This document shows positions 1-9,185 of a DNA stretch of 64,000 nucleotides, one piece after another. The stretch comes from Shewanella pneumatophori (GTDB taxonomy: Bacteria > Pseudomonadota > Gammaproteobacteria > Enterobacterales > Shewanellaceae). Position 1 is the first letter of the stretch. Each line of letters starts with the position of its first letter. The notes below the pieces were generated by a model that saw only the letters and a program-made list of their open reading frames with translations, was not told where the DNA came from and ran no database searches. Location: positions 186,001 through 250,000 of the forward strand of contig NZ_JAKILB010000004.1 of assembly GCF_023283895.1 (NCBI RefSeq), written 5' to 3'. A program made the position numbers and the translations under genes.

Positions 1-1
1 A

Positions 2-439
2 AAGCTGCGGGTGATGGTTGCAACAGATGTTGCTGCTCGCGGTCTTGATATTGAAGCGCTGCCGTTGGTGATTAACCTTGAGCTGCCTTTTGCAGCTGAA
101 GATTATGTACACCGTGTAGGACGCACAGGCCGCGCTGGATTAGCGGGTCATGCTATTTCGTTTGTATCACCGCAAGATCGCGATATGATGCAAGAAATCG
201 AAGTGTTAATTGAGCACACGTTACCACGAATTACTATGCCAGGTTACGAAGAGGGCGCACCTTTACCAGCACGTTACCGTGATGTGGTGGCTAAGCCTGT
301 AAAAGAGAAAAGCCATAATAAGCGTAAGTACCAGGATAAAAACCGCGGCGCTAAAAATGCCGTGGGTAAAAGTAACTTTCGTGGCGCTGCATCAGGCAAG
401 AGCAGTTATGGTCGCTCAAAAGATAAAGTCAAAAAATAG
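2..439 (+). CDS. DEAD-box ATP-dependent RNA helicase, C-terminal part (5' end outside window)
   Basis: The reading frame is open from base 2 with no start, so the N-terminal RecA domain with the Walker and DEAD motifs lies upstream of the window. The visible part is the end of the second RecA-like domain. It shows motif V ([13 protein letters not shown]) and motif VI ([12 protein letters not shown]), which bind ATP and RNA in DEAD-box proteins. After about residue 80 comes a Lys/Arg/Ser/Gly-rich tail, typical of RhlE-like helicases that unwind short duplexes during ribosome assembly or RNA decay. The family is certain; the subfamily is a guess because the tail is the only discriminating part present. 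A strong terminator follows. Confidence 0.9.
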   Translation, partial: KLRVMVATDVAARGLDIEALPLVINLELPFAAEDYVHRVGRTGRAGLAGHAISFVSPQDRDMMQEIEVLIEHTLPRITMPGYEEGAPLPARYRDVVAKPVKEKSHNKRKYQDKNRGAKNAVGKSNFRGAASGKSSYGRSKDKVKK

Positions 440-469
440 CTTTATTTGAACTTGTAAATAATATTAGAA

Positions 470-503
470 GCGAGCCCATCCATGTGATGGGCTCGCTTTT
501 TTT
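470..503 (+). terminator. Rho-independent terminator of the helicase gene
   Basis: An 11-bp stem (GCGAGCCCATC / GATGGGCTCGC) with a 5-base loop is followed by seven T. It begins 30 bases after the helicase stop. Confidence 0.9.
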
Positions 504-576
504 ATGATGAATATTGTATTGTTTATGATGACTTTATTAGCCACATTTTTGTGGGATTATTTTTGGGAGATAGAGA

Positions 577-882
577 GTGAATAAATTACTGATATTTACT
601 GTAGCTATCACGTTAATTAGTCTAGTTGGCTGTGGTGAGGATATAAAGCAGTCTAAAGTGACAAAACATACCGAGAGCCTTTGTCATCAAGCTTGGTTTG
701 AGCAAGTCGAGCAGCAAATCGTTAGCGGTGATGGCCAAGGCCATGGTCCAGATTTGGGCTCTATGGAATGGCGCTCAGTGGTTGAGTTTAAATTAGGTAT
801 TCGAGGTCAAGCTGGATTACCTGCCAAAGATTCACAACTATGGTGTGATTACATCGATAGTCATTACATAGAGAACCCTTAA
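577..882 (+). CDS. small lipoprotein of unknown function
   Basis: This is a 101-residue protein starting at GTG 577, with GGGAGA about 10 bases upstream. The N-terminus is a lipoprotein signal: MNK, a hydrophobic stretch, then the lipobox LVGC with the lipidated Cys at 19, followed by Gly-Glu-Asp. The mature part has two further Cys (about residues 36 and 90) that could form a disulfide in the periplasm, and a Gly/His/Asp-rich GDGQGHGPD segment. I do not recognise a named domain. It stands alone between two terminator-like hairpins, so it is probably transcribed by itself. Membrane anchoring is well supported; function is unknown. Confidence 0.75.
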   Translation: MNKLLIFTVAITLISLVGCGEDIKQSKVTKHTESLCHQAWFEQVEQQIVSGDGQGHGPDLGSMEWRSVVEFKLGIRGQAGLPAKDSQLWCDYIDSHYIENP

Positions 883-975
883 ATTAAACTGGGGTTCATG
901 TCACTAGCTATAATGAGCTGACTAAACTATCTTAGTCAGCTTACTCTGCTTAGTGATATAAGTTTGACACAAAAT

Positions 976-1007
976 AAAAGCTTGATGGCGTGCGCCAGTA
1001 AGCTTTT
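976..1007 (+). terminator. hairpin, possible terminator
   Basis: The inverted repeat AAAAGCTT / AAGCTTTT has an inner GGCG / CGCC extension. It lies 94 bases after the lipoprotein stop. The T-run is only four bases, so termination is plausible but not certain. Confidence 0.45.
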
Positions 1008-1162
1008 CAAGTTTTTAGCACTAAACACTAAGTACTTAGCACTAAAAGCTTGGCAATAGTCTAGTTTATATCTAATAAGGACTTAGGTTGGACTTAAACA
1101 CAATAGAGTTTAAATCCAACTCAGCCGCCACTTAGGTGATGGTGATGGCGGTGATGGCCTAA

Positions 1163-2056
1163 TTATCGCGAAAGCTTAGTGCTTTGCATAATACTTGGCG
1201 GGCAAATATTTTGCTTTTTAAACTCTTGCATCACCCTAAGGGTGATATCAGTTTCAAATAATTTTTCAAATTTAATATCTAAAACATAGGCTTTAAGAGT
1301 CAGCTTAATCGCAAAGTAGCTGTCGCTTATATCTTGCTTTACCAGAACCACAATTGGCTTAGGTAAGTGGATATAACGGCTTGACGCAGCGGCTTCGCGA
1401 ATAATGTCACTTGCCAAGGTTAAGTCTTGATCAAGCGCTACATAAAACGGGATCACCACCTGCATATCCAATGCGCCATAGTTACCACTAATAACCACAT
1501 CACTTAAAAACTTGTTGTTTGGAATCGTGATAATGTCATCAGTTAAGGTTTGCATACGGACTGAGCGCAAACCAATGGTAATAATATCGCCGTAATGGCC
1601 TTCAAATGTCACCCTGTCGCCGACTTGAAACGGCCTGTCGATCATTACGGTTAAACCAGCGATAAACGAGGCCGCCAGATCTTTCAATGCAAAGCCCACC
1701 GATACCGCCAAGGTACCACCAATTAGGGTTAATATTCTGTCATCGACTCTAAAGCTCAGCATAAATACCGAGATCCCCGCGGTCATATAAACAAAGAACT
1801 GAAAAAATGATTGTAGTTTTTGCGCCAACATTCTGCGCTGAGCAAACTGACTACCAATAGAGTCGACAATGTTTTGGGTGAACTTGAGCATTAGCCAAGC
1901 GATAAACACCACAATAACCGACATGAATACACCGCTCCAGCGAATAAGATTCGCTATTTCGGTTAAGCTTTCTAAATTCGGCTCAGCAGCAACGACCGGT
2001 AAACTGGTAAGTAAACCTAGCGCTATAAATAAGTTACGTAATATATTTTTATTCAT
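1163..2056 (-). CDS. MscS-family small-conductance mechanosensitive channel
   Basis: This 297-residue inner-membrane channel has a signal-like hydrophobic N-terminus, further membrane segments at about residues 35-60 and 85-110, and the pore-lining TM3 region (LAVSVGFALKDLAASFIAGL, about 115-135). That region runs into the conserved MscS beta-domain sequence DRPFQVGDRVTFEG. The Ala/Gly packing pattern of TM3 and the IPNNKFLSDVV strand are diagnostic of the family. MscS channels release solutes on hypo-osmotic shock. Its start codon abuts the stop of the upstream membrane ATPase gene (stop 2057-2059, start 2056), so the two are almost certainly co-translated. Confidence 0.9.
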   Translation of the reverse strand: MNKNILRNLFIALGLLTSLPVVAAEPNLESLTEIANLIRWSGVFMSVIVVFIAWLMLKFTQNIVDSIGSQFAQRRMLAQKLQSFFQFFVYMTAGISVFMLSFRVDDRILTLIGGTLAVSVGFALKDLAASFIAGLTVMIDRPFQVGDRVTFEGHYGDIITIGLRSVRMQTLTDDIITIPNNKFLSDVVISGNYGALDMQVVIPFYVALDQDLTLASDIIREAAASSRYIHLPKPIVVLVKQDISDSYFAIKLTLKAYVLDIKFEKLFETDITLRVMQEFKKQNICPPSIMQSTKLSR

Positions 2057-4414
2057 TTATTTCACCAATAAATGTTGGTTGTGCAGGGTATTTGTAATGT
2101 ATCTAAACCAGTGGTCTGAAATCCGCGCTTTATCATCGAGCATTTCAACAAAGCCACGGTTTTGAAAATAACGTAAGGTGTTGATGACCTCTGAAAAACC
2201 TAATTGTGTACAGGCTGATAACTCTTCTGCCGATGCCACTTCCAGTTGGACAATGGCTCTCAGCACTGCAAGCATAGGTTTTGGCATGGTTTCGAGCTCT
2301 TTTGCATCAGGTGCGCTAAAGATCCGTACAAATACTTTGCCGTTGGTTCTATCTTGATGCAGTGACATTCTGAAAAAGCGTAGTGCAACCGTAGGGTTAC
2401 CGTCTGAATAGTCCCACAGGATGCGATAGAAGCCTTGCTCAGCTCTTTGCTGCTCGCTCAAGTCTTGTTCATCCCATTGCCTTGGCAGCTTAAGGCCGGC
2501 AAAGCTTAAGGCGTGTTCGCCTTTGCTATCGATACGGCTATTGAGTAACACGGCAACTTGTTTTTCATTCCAGCGCGGCATAGCGATAACTTTATCAAAC
2601 AGTAAACGCTCGCCGCGGGCTCTATCGATAAAGCGCCATGCAGACTGCTCCATACCTAGCACCACGCCGTGTGAATTACGTCCTCTGCGTAGCAGCTTGG
2701 TAATTTTCATTAGGTCGCTTAAGCCGTTTACTTTCGGGCTAACCAGACGCTGGCAGTTATCGATACAGAGAATATATCGCTGCTGTGATTGCCTTAAAAA
2801 TTGAATAAGTTCAGCTTCACTAGCTTGTTCACTCAAACCTAAAGCAAGGTTTAGCTGCTCAATAAGCTGGCTATATCCGCCGTAAGGGCAGTTAATATAG
2901 ATGGCATACTCTGACTTTGAGCGATGAATAAGACGCTTAAATAAGGTTGTTAAGCCTAGGCCACGCTCGCTGTAAACCAAGGTTAATGCAGGCACAGGTG
3001 CAAGCACGTAACGAGCGAGTTCGTTTAGCTCTTCTTCGGCGTAATCTTCTACCAACGGGCTGTCTTCTTGCCCAGGTTTTACGTATAAAAACGCTTCATC
3101 ACCTTTTACACGCACCATATTGGTGTTTTCTTTATCAGCTACGCTCTGTTTAGCGACTTCAATTCTGAAGAAGTAAGCAATCGCATGTTTGAACATTTGA
3201 TAACGTAAAAGGTTATTAAATATTTTATGAAAGGCGCGTTGATTCAATAAGCTAAACACACCTAACGCGGTGGCAAAAGGTGCCAGTAGGCGATTATCTT
3301 GATTCTTGATTGCCCACTTAATGTAGCTTGGATGCTCATCTGTTTGGCTGAGTAAGGTAAAGACAATTTTGCGCCAGTCATTGAGGCTTTTAATGATCAG
3401 CAGGGCAAAAGCTATCAGCATGAATGTTCTGATCCATGAATAGATAGTGCCTTGATAAACGCTCATTTGGGTGACTTTTAAAATGATCCCTGAGGTCATG
3501 ATCAGCCAAACCCACTGCTTAACGGTTTTCACCCTCAGGCTAACGAGTTCAGATACATCGTTGTGACGGCTGTGATGGGCAGTAAATTCATTGACTAAGC
3601 TAATGGTGATAGTGGCTGAGAAAACCCAATTAACCACAACGGTTAAATAGATAATGTTTCCAAGTCCAGGTAAACCTGATAGCAGATTTAGTAGCACCGA
3701 AATAGCAATGAACCAAGCAATAGAGATGTGTACTTTATTAAGGTAGCGCCAAAAAATACCAGCAAGCGGCTCACTTTTAAGTCGCGCCATTTTTATCTTA
3801 GCTAAGCGCGACACAATAAATTTAGGGCCAACATTAAGCCACCATTTCAATAGCAGATAGATAATGGTGACTTTAAAAATCAGTACCAATAACGGAAAAG
3901 GCGACACTTTTAAGTCGGCAAAAAACTCACTCAAATTACGGTATTGAGAAATTAACTGGAAGTTAATAATCGTTTTGGCAATTTGCGCTTCTAGTAATAA
4001 CTGCCTTACACCATCAGGGCCAAAACCAGTAAACTTTTCATTTACTTGTGGCTCAACATAAAGCAATAGTTCGGCTTTATTTTGGCTTAAACTGTCGAGT
4101 GACTGCTTAGTGGTTTTGACTTGAGACCAAATAGAGTCTGATGGCTCTGTTTTAAACGCTTTTAATTCATTCTTTAGGCGTAAAGTGTGGGCTTGTTGTT
4201 CTGTAAAAACATTAAGCAGTAAGTTTGCTGCATTGCTTTTATCCCTAGCAGTTGCAAGGTGATGCTCTGGCAAAGTACTGACGCTGGTTTTAATTTGCTG
4301 ACTTTGCTCTGAAAGCATAGGTGCATCAAATGCCGACCAGCTTTGCGCATAGCAAGTGGGCGCTATCAGCATGGCGATATACCCTATCGTGCCAATCATA
4401 AATCTTGTAAACAT
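2057..4414 (-). CDS. large membrane protein with C-terminal STAND/AAA-like ATPase domain, partner of MscS
   Basis: This 785-residue protein has a signal peptide (cleavage near CYA-Q, residue 24), then a periplasmic helical region to about 165. Next come about five or six membrane segments between 170 and 345. The cytoplasmic C-terminus (about 440-785) resembles an ATPase with a helix-rich end. The Walker B-like strand is intact (RYILCIDNCQRL), but the P-loop position reads YSERGLGLTTLFKRL, without the canonical Lys before Thr and without the first Gly. The last 80 residues look like a winged helix. It forms a two-gene unit with the MscS channel downstream. I do not recognise a named family; an ATP-sensing or regulatory subunit of the channel is an inference. 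Confidence 0.75.
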   Translation of the reverse strand: MFTRFMIGTIGYIAMLIAPTCYAQSWSAFDAPMLSEQSQQIKTSVSTLPEHHLATARDKSNAANLLLNVFTEQQAHTLRLKNELKAFKTEPSDSIWSQVKTTKQSLDSLSQNKAELLLYVEPQVNEKFTGFGPDGVRQLLLEAQIAKTIINFQLISQYRNLSEFFADLKVSPFPLLVLIFKVTIIYLLLKWWLNVGPKFIVSRLAKIKMARLKSEPLAGIFWRYLNKVHISIAWFIAISVLLNLLSGLPGLGNIIYLTVVVNWVFSATITISLVNEFTAHHSRHNDVSELVSLRVKTVKQWVWLIMTSGIILKVTQMSVYQGTIYSWIRTFMLIAFALLIIKSLNDWRKIVFTLLSQTDEHPSYIKWAIKNQDNRLLAPFATALGVFSLLNQRAFHKIFNNLLRYQMFKHAIAYFFRIEVAKQSVADKENTNMVRVKGDEAFLYVKPGQEDSPLVEDYAEEELNELARYVLAPVPALTLVYSERGLGLTTLFKRLIHRSKSEYAIYINCPYGGYSQLIEQLNLALGLSEQASEAELIQFLRQSQQRYILCIDNCQRLVSPKVNGLSDLMKITKLLRRGRNSHGVVLGMEQSAWRFIDRARGERLLFDKVIAMPRWNEKQVAVLLNSRIDSKGEHALSFAGLKLPRQWDEQDLSEQQRAEQGFYRILWDYSDGNPTVALRFFRMSLHQDRTNGKVFVRIFSAPDAKELETMPKPMLAVLRAIVQLEVASAEELSACTQLGFSEVINTLRYFQNRGFVEMLDDKARISDHWFRYITNTLHNQHLLVK

Positions 4415-4602
4415 AGGTTGAGTGTCTCTTCGGTGGCAAATCTTTGATTACCTTTGATAAGCATAGCAAAGGCTTCAGATCGCGACTGAATATCAATTGG
4501 TTAAAAATGTTTGTTTAAATTGGTATTGGTAGGGAGGGGGTCGTGACTTCTATGACTATTAGCGATTAGAATCTTGGGGCAATCCACAAACGAGTTGACC
4601 AA

Positions 4603-5781
4603 ATGATTCAAAAACCTATTACCACGAATATCATTACGGGCTTTTTAGGCGTAGGAAAGACCTCTTTGATCAAAAGTTTATTACAAAATAAACCTGCAGG
4701 GGAAGTCTGGGCGGTGTTGGTCAACGAGTTTGGTGAAATTGGTCTCGATAGCGAATTGATTGGACGTGATCAAGATCAAGTTCAGATTAAGCAAGTCGCA
4801 GGTGGTTGTATGTGCTGCGCAGCAGGTTTGCCAATGCAAGTTGCTATTAATCAGCTTATTGCTAGGGCAAAACCTGACCGTTTGCTAATCGAGCCAACTG
4901 GACTAGGACATCCACAAGAGGTGCTGCGAGTGCTTACCCAGCCTCATTATCAGCAGGTGTTAGCAATGAAAGCTTGTATCACACTGGTTGATGCAAGAAA
5001 GCTAACTGATAATCGATATACAGAGCACGAAATCTTTAATCAGCAACTGCAAGTGGCCGATGTCGTACTAGCAAGTAAAGCTGATTGCTATGAGTCTGAC
5101 TTATTAGCGCAATTAACTGAATACGTTAATCACTTCAAAGATAATGCTAAGAGCGCTCATTCTGAGAAAGCTAGTTCTGAGATAGATAGTGACAGACAAG
5201 GTAAGTCACAAACAGTGCCTGTGCAGCCTTGGAGTATAAATACAGCCAGCGAGTTGCATGCCTCTATGGTGAGCCTTTTAGAAATGCCTCATGCAGGCGT
5301 TAGTAATGGCGCAACAATAAGTGCTATCAAACCCGTAACGACTCAAAAACAAGAGTCTGTGCAACTGGTAAAGCCTAGGCTTATTGAGCCTAATAACATT
5401 CCACTATTTTTGGACTCAGGTCACTCATCGCTAGAACAGCAAGAAGTGCTGCAAGCAGTGCCTTTTGATGAGCGGGGAATTATGAGTCGACAAAAACAAG
5501 CTGATGGCTTTTATAGTTGTGGCTGGGTGTTTGACCCAAGCTATGAATTTGATTTCGATAAGCTGCTAATGTTTGTAAAAAATCAGCAGCTTATGCGTTT
5601 GAAAGCGGTAATGATCACCGAAGAGGGGATCGCAGGTTTTAATTGTGTGGAGTCAGAGTTATCGGTTGTTGAGCTCGATGATGCCATGGACTCACGTATT
5701 GAGTTGATCTCTACTAATGAAATAGATGCCAAACAGGTTGAAGCTGCATTATTAGAGCTGAGTTCTCGTTTGAATTGCTAG
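4603..5781 (+). CDS. CobW/COG0523-family GTPase, putative metallochaperone
   Basis: This is a 392-residue G3E-family P-loop GTPase. Walker A is GFLGVGKTS (residues 13-21). The metal-binding CxCC motif of COG0523 proteins is at Cys69-Met-Cys-Cys72, and EPTGLGHP (about 97) is the family's switch/Walker B surroundings. SKAD (about 158) serves as the guanine-specificity motif. A Ser/Gln-rich insertion separates this from the C-terminal CobW_C domain (RQKQADGFYSCGWVF onward). Family members deliver Zn, Co or Ni to enzymes or act in zinc starvation. I see no Zur-type box upstream, so the metal is unknown. It stands alone, 57 bases ahead of a MATE transporter in the same direction. Confidence 0.88.
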   Translation: MIQKPITTNIITGFLGVGKTSLIKSLLQNKPAGEVWAVLVNEFGEIGLDSELIGRDQDQVQIKQVAGGCMCCAAGLPMQVAINQLIARAKPDRLLIEPTGLGHPQEVLRVLTQPHYQQVLAMKACITLVDARKLTDNRYTEHEIFNQQLQVADVVLASKADCYESDLLAQLTEYVNHFKDNAKSAHSEKASSEIDSDRQGKSQTVPVQPWSINTASELHASMVSLLEMPHAGVSNGATISAIKPVTTQKQESVQLVKPRLIEPNNIPLFLDSGHSSLEQQEVLQAVPFDERGIMSRQKQADGFYSCGWVFDPSYEFDFDKLLMFVKNQQLMRLKAVMITEEGIAGFNCVESELSVVELDDAMDSRIELISTNEIDAKQVEAALLELSSRLNC

Positions 5782-5838
5782 CTCAGTGATGAGTATGTAT
5801 TACAAGTAAACCGATTAAGAGTAGAAGTTGAGATATCC

Positions 5839-7212
5839 ATGAGCGAAATAGTGTTAACACAAGCTGTAGCAGGCCGAAAAGCCAGCGAGTCACCTATGGT
5901 GACCGAGCCAATTAACAAACTATTTTGGCGTTATAGTATTCCAACTATTTTGTCTATGTTGGTTACAGGTATATACGTCACCATTGACGGCATGTTCATC
6001 GGTCACTACCTAGGTGAAGTCGGCTTAGCGGGAATGATTTTAGCCTATCCCATTGCAGCTATTCTTTATGCCATTGGTGCAACGCTAGGCATGGGCGGAG
6101 CAGCTTTAGTATCAATACATCAAGGCCAAGGTGAGCCGCATATTGCACGCAAAATATTAGGTAATACCTTTAGTTTATGCCTGATTTTTGGTGTTATTAC
6201 TACGGTGATTGGCTGCTACTTTTCTCGTGATATTTTGTTGTTGCTTGGCGCTGAAGGAGAAATACTCAGCAGTGCAGATGATTATCTATTTTGGTATTTT
6301 GCCTTAGGTACATTTCCAATTGTATCTATGGCGTTTACGGCGCTTTTACGTAACGATGGTCGCCCAGGTTTTGTTACTTTTGTACTGATCTTAGGCGGTG
6401 TGCTTAATACCATTCTCGACTGGCTACTTATTGTGGTTTTTCCTTACGGCTTAATGGGCGCTGCAATTGCTACGATGATTTCTCAAGCGATAACGGGGGC
6501 GCTTTGTTTACAGCACTTTTTCTCAAACCGAACCGAGCTAGGTATTAACCTTGAGCAGATGAAGCTTAAGTTGGACCACTGTATTAATATTATTCGTGTC
6601 GGTATTCCAAGCTTTTTAATGAATATGTACCTAACGGTAGTACTGACGCTGCACAACGTGGCGTTTTTAAAGGTAGGTACACCCATACATGTGGCTGCCT
6701 ATAGTGTGGTGAGCTATACCGAAGCCTTTTTCTATTTATTGTTTGAAGGTATTGCTTTTGGTGTGCAGCCGATTTTAAGTTTTAATGCGGGGGCTAAGCG
6801 TTTCGATAGAGTGAAGCAGACGCTTAAACTGGCCTTTTCAGTGACCTTAATCTGCGCGGCATTAGGTCTGGTATTTATCTATTCAGTACCGCAGCTATTT
6901 GTGTATATTTTTGCTGGAGATAATACATTACTGACTCCAATAGCCACTGAAGGTATGCGTTGGTATTTTTGGGGATTACCTATGGAAGGCATGCTGTTAA
7001 TTGGCGCATCTTTCTTTCAAGCAATAAATTACTCAAAAGAAGCGTCTATTTTAACTGGTGCAAAACTCATTTTATTCAGTGCCATTTTGTATGTGTTTGC
7101 GTGGGCTTTTGGTGTTACAGGTGTATGGATTTCACTCGCTACATGTAGCACGATTTTAGTGGTGTGGATGGCATGGGTCATGAAACGGACTAATAGCAAG
7201 TTGATGGCGTAG
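5839..7212 (+). CDS. MATE-family multidrug/Na+ (or H+) antiporter
   Basis: This 457-residue protein has about 12 hydrophobic segments and the two-lobed repeat of MATE transporters. The first lobe opens with KLFWRYSIPTILSMLVTGIY; a similar pattern (IIRVGIPSFLMNMYLTVVL) starts the second lobe near residue 250. MATE proteins export cationic drugs and metabolites in exchange for Na+ or H+. The sequence resembles the MepA/DinF-like branch more than NorM, judged by eye. The start at 5839 is preceded by GAGATAT. Substrate cannot be told from sequence. The spacing to the upstream CobW gene (57 bases, no terminator seen) allows co-transcription. Confidence 0.88.
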   Translation: MSEIVLTQAVAGRKASESPMVTEPINKLFWRYSIPTILSMLVTGIYVTIDGMFIGHYLGEVGLAGMILAYPIAAILYAIGATLGMGGAALVSIHQGQGEPHIARKILGNTFSLCLIFGVITTVIGCYFSRDILLLLGAEGEILSSADDYLFWYFALGTFPIVSMAFTALLRNDGRPGFVTFVLILGGVLNTILDWLLIVVFPYGLMGAAIATMISQAITGALCLQHFFSNRTELGINLEQMKLKLDHCINIIRVGIPSFLMNMYLTVVLTLHNVAFLKVGTPIHVAAYSVVSYTEAFFYLLFEGIAFGVQPILSFNAGAKRFDRVKQTLKLAFSVTLICAALGLVFIYSVPQLFVYIFAGDNTLLTPIATEGMRWYFWGLPMEGMLLIGASFFQAINYSKEASILTGAKLILFSAILYVFAWAFGVTGVWISLATCSTILVVWMAWVMKRTNSKLMA

Positions 7213-7386
7213 ACGGAAACTAAACATGCCATTAATTAAGCATAGCCTCTTGGTGGCTGTAATAACCGCTGTTGATTTTCATTGCCCCTCATGCGAAAGT
7301 TACATGGGTAAAATTTAAGCTGTTGATAAAAACAAGCAGAACCAATAGCAACAGTGATTGGTATAACAATGAAATAAGGACTTTTC

Positions 7387-8517
7387 ATGTTTAACACTTC
7401 AATAAAATCTAAGTTATTTAAGGCTGCTATATTAACGAGCGCGCTTACAGTAACAACAGCCACTTATGCGTCTGAGTTTAACGACGCTTATTCAGCCTAT
7501 CAAGCTGCAGTAACAGACAAGAATAAAGCCGACATAGAGCGTTATGCCTTGCAGTCTTATGAGTTAGGTAAGGCTAAGTTTGGCGCTGATAGCATTAACA
7601 CCGGTAATTTAGCGTTAAATGCTGCCAATGCGTTAATTGCGAATATGCCTAAAAATACCTTTGATAAAGAGGTAAAGCAGAAAGTAAAACTGCTACAACC
7701 GCAGGCATTTGAGCTTTACCAAGAGACGCTAAAAATTTACCGTGAGCGTTATGGTGACAATGCAATCGAGCTTATTGATCCACTTTTGGGATTAAGTGAT
7801 GCCAGCAGTAAAAAATATGCTCGTGAATATCTCGATGATGCACTCGATATCGCCGAAGACTCTGATAATGCTATGGTAATAGCTGATACTAAGATGGCTT
7901 ATTTTGAGCGTTTAGTTAACTCAGAATATTATACCCGTAAAGTCCGTAATTATGCGTTTGATGCCCATGAGATTTACAGTGAATTACTGCCAGAAGATGC
8001 GATGAAGCGGGTACTCAATAGTTTTAGGGTAGCGAGTGTGCGTTTTGCCGAAAAAGATTATGATGAATCTGAAGCGCTATTTTTAGCTGTTATTACGCAA
8101 TTTCAAAAGCTTGATTATAACCATCCTTATGAGCTGGCCGCTCATGCCAAGTTAGTGCAAATTTATGAGCTTGATGGCGAAAGCGAGAAGTCTACCCAGC
8201 ATTGTATTGCGATTGGTAGTATGAAGCCTTGGCAAGAGGATATTGAACCGACACCGCTATTTCGTAAAAATCCCGATTACCCAATATCTTACCTTAAAGC
8301 GAGGAAATCAGGGAGTACAACAATGAGTTTTACCATAGACAAAATGGGCTTTGTTAAAGACCCTGTGGTTACCGACACACAAGGTGGCATTAAGTTTAAG
8401 AAAGAATCACTATTGGCATTAAAGCAGTGGCGTTATGCACCTAAGTTTGTTGATGGTAAAGCCGTTGAAGCCAAAGACGTGACAGTTCAGTTAGATTACT
8501 ATGTCGAGAAAAGATAA
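7387..8517 (+). CDS. periplasmic protein with helical repeats and C-terminal TonB domain
   Basis: This 376-residue protein has a signal peptide ending near TYA-S (residue 29) and a central alpha-helical region resembling tetratricopeptide repeats. Its C-terminal domain of about 75 residues (SFTIDKMGFVKDPVV...ALKQWRYAPKF) matches the TonB_C fold, with the typical LKQWRYxP motif. Real TonB has an uncleaved N-terminal anchor and a Pro-rich spacer. Both are missing here, so it cannot energise receptors by the ordinary ExbBD route. It may bind periplasmic partners or TonB boxes. GGACTTTTC precedes ATG 7387. A terminator follows, so it is probably monocistronic. Confidence 0.8.
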   Translation: MFNTSIKSKLFKAAILTSALTVTTATYASEFNDAYSAYQAAVTDKNKADIERYALQSYELGKAKFGADSINTGNLALNAANALIANMPKNTFDKEVKQKVKLLQPQAFELYQETLKIYRERYGDNAIELIDPLLGLSDASSKKYAREYLDDALDIAEDSDNAMVIADTKMAYFERLVNSEYYTRKVRNYAFDAHEIYSELLPEDAMKRVLNSFRVASVRFAEKDYDESEALFLAVITQFQKLDYNHPYELAAHAKLVQIYELDGESEKSTQHCIAIGSMKPWQEDIEPTPLFRKNPDYPISYLKARKSGSTTMSFTIDKMGFVKDPVVTDTQGGIKFKKESLLALKQWRYAPKFVDGKAVEAKDVTVQLDYYVEKR

Positions 8518-8559
8518 AGCTGAGCTAGTCTGTGTATGTTGTTTTGTGTAGATAGATTG

Positions 8560-8589
8560 AAAAGCCCTAATTAAAATTAGGGCTTTTTT
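8560..8589 (+). terminator. Rho-independent terminator after the TonB-domain gene
   Basis: The AAGCCCTAATT / AATTAGGGCTT stem is followed by TTTTTT. The convergent lactate operon ends 23 bases beyond; the four A on the left could give weak termination in that direction. Confidence 0.85.
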
Positions 8590-8611
8590 GTTTTTTAATT
8601 ATGGCCTTTGA

Positions 8612-9181
8612 CTAAACCAAATACACGTTGAGGCTACATGCGCCGTGTGCACCAACCACTAGTGCTTGTTCAATATCTGCGGTTTTTGATGGCCCAGCGA
8701 TAAAGGTACCAAACTCACCTGAATCTAAGGTTATACGACTCGCTGCTTGATGCATATTGGCCACAATATTGTTTGCATCAACCACTAGAAATAGATTCTC
8801 ACAGATAAACGGTGTGACGCGATGGCCAAGGTTTTTATTGTTGACCCAAATTGCGCCATTCTCGGCAACCGCTAAATCTCCCGGGATCACCGCATAATCA
8901 ATATCTTTTAGCTGGTGAGCTGTTTCGGTAACTTGGCGATTGGCACTAATTCCGTCAACCATAGATATGATTTGCATACCGTTAGCAATATGCTCATCAA
9001 CTTGAGCTTGCAGCTGAGCTAAGCCGCCATCACGGTGTAAAGTGCCTGCAACCGTATTTAAGCTTGCTTCAAACTGACCAACTAAATCATCAATACGAGG
9101 ACTGATGTTAATAACCGGCATAGCTTGCGGCGCGATAGCCGCGCTTTTTAGCGCGTTAAGAATATCGTGTTTACTCGACAT
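8612..9181 (-). CDS. lldG: L-lactate dehydrogenase complex subunit LldG (LutC/YkgG family)
   Basis: This is a 189-residue LUD-domain protein, the third subunit of the LldEFG (LutABC) L-lactate oxidising complex. The start at 9181 (MSSKHDILNALKSA) is chosen because AGAGG lies upstream at proper distance and it leaves four bases after the lldF stop; an in-frame ATG at 9217 would overlap lldF. The LUD core is seen in the DYAVIPGDLAVAENGAIWV segment and the C-terminal GTFIAGPSKTADIEQALV, typical of LutC. It is the last gene of the lldP-dld-lldEFG unit. In Shewanella this complex was shown to be needed for growth on L-lactate. Confidence 0.92.
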   Translation of the reverse strand: MSSKHDILNALKSAAIAPQAMPVINISPRIDDLVGQFEASLNTVAGTLHRDGGLAQLQAQVDEHIANGMQIISMVDGISANRQVTETAHQLKDIDYAVIPGDLAVAENGAIWVNNKNLGHRVTPFICENLFLVVDANNIVANMHQAASRITLDSGEFGTFIAGPSKTADIEQALVVGAHGACSLNVYLV

Positions 9182-9185
9182 GGTA

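Noticed and set aside
914..941. Hairpin GAGCTGACTA / TAGTCAGCTT as terminator of the lipoprotein gene
   Set aside because: No T-run follows on either strand; the hairpin at 976-1007 is the better candidate.
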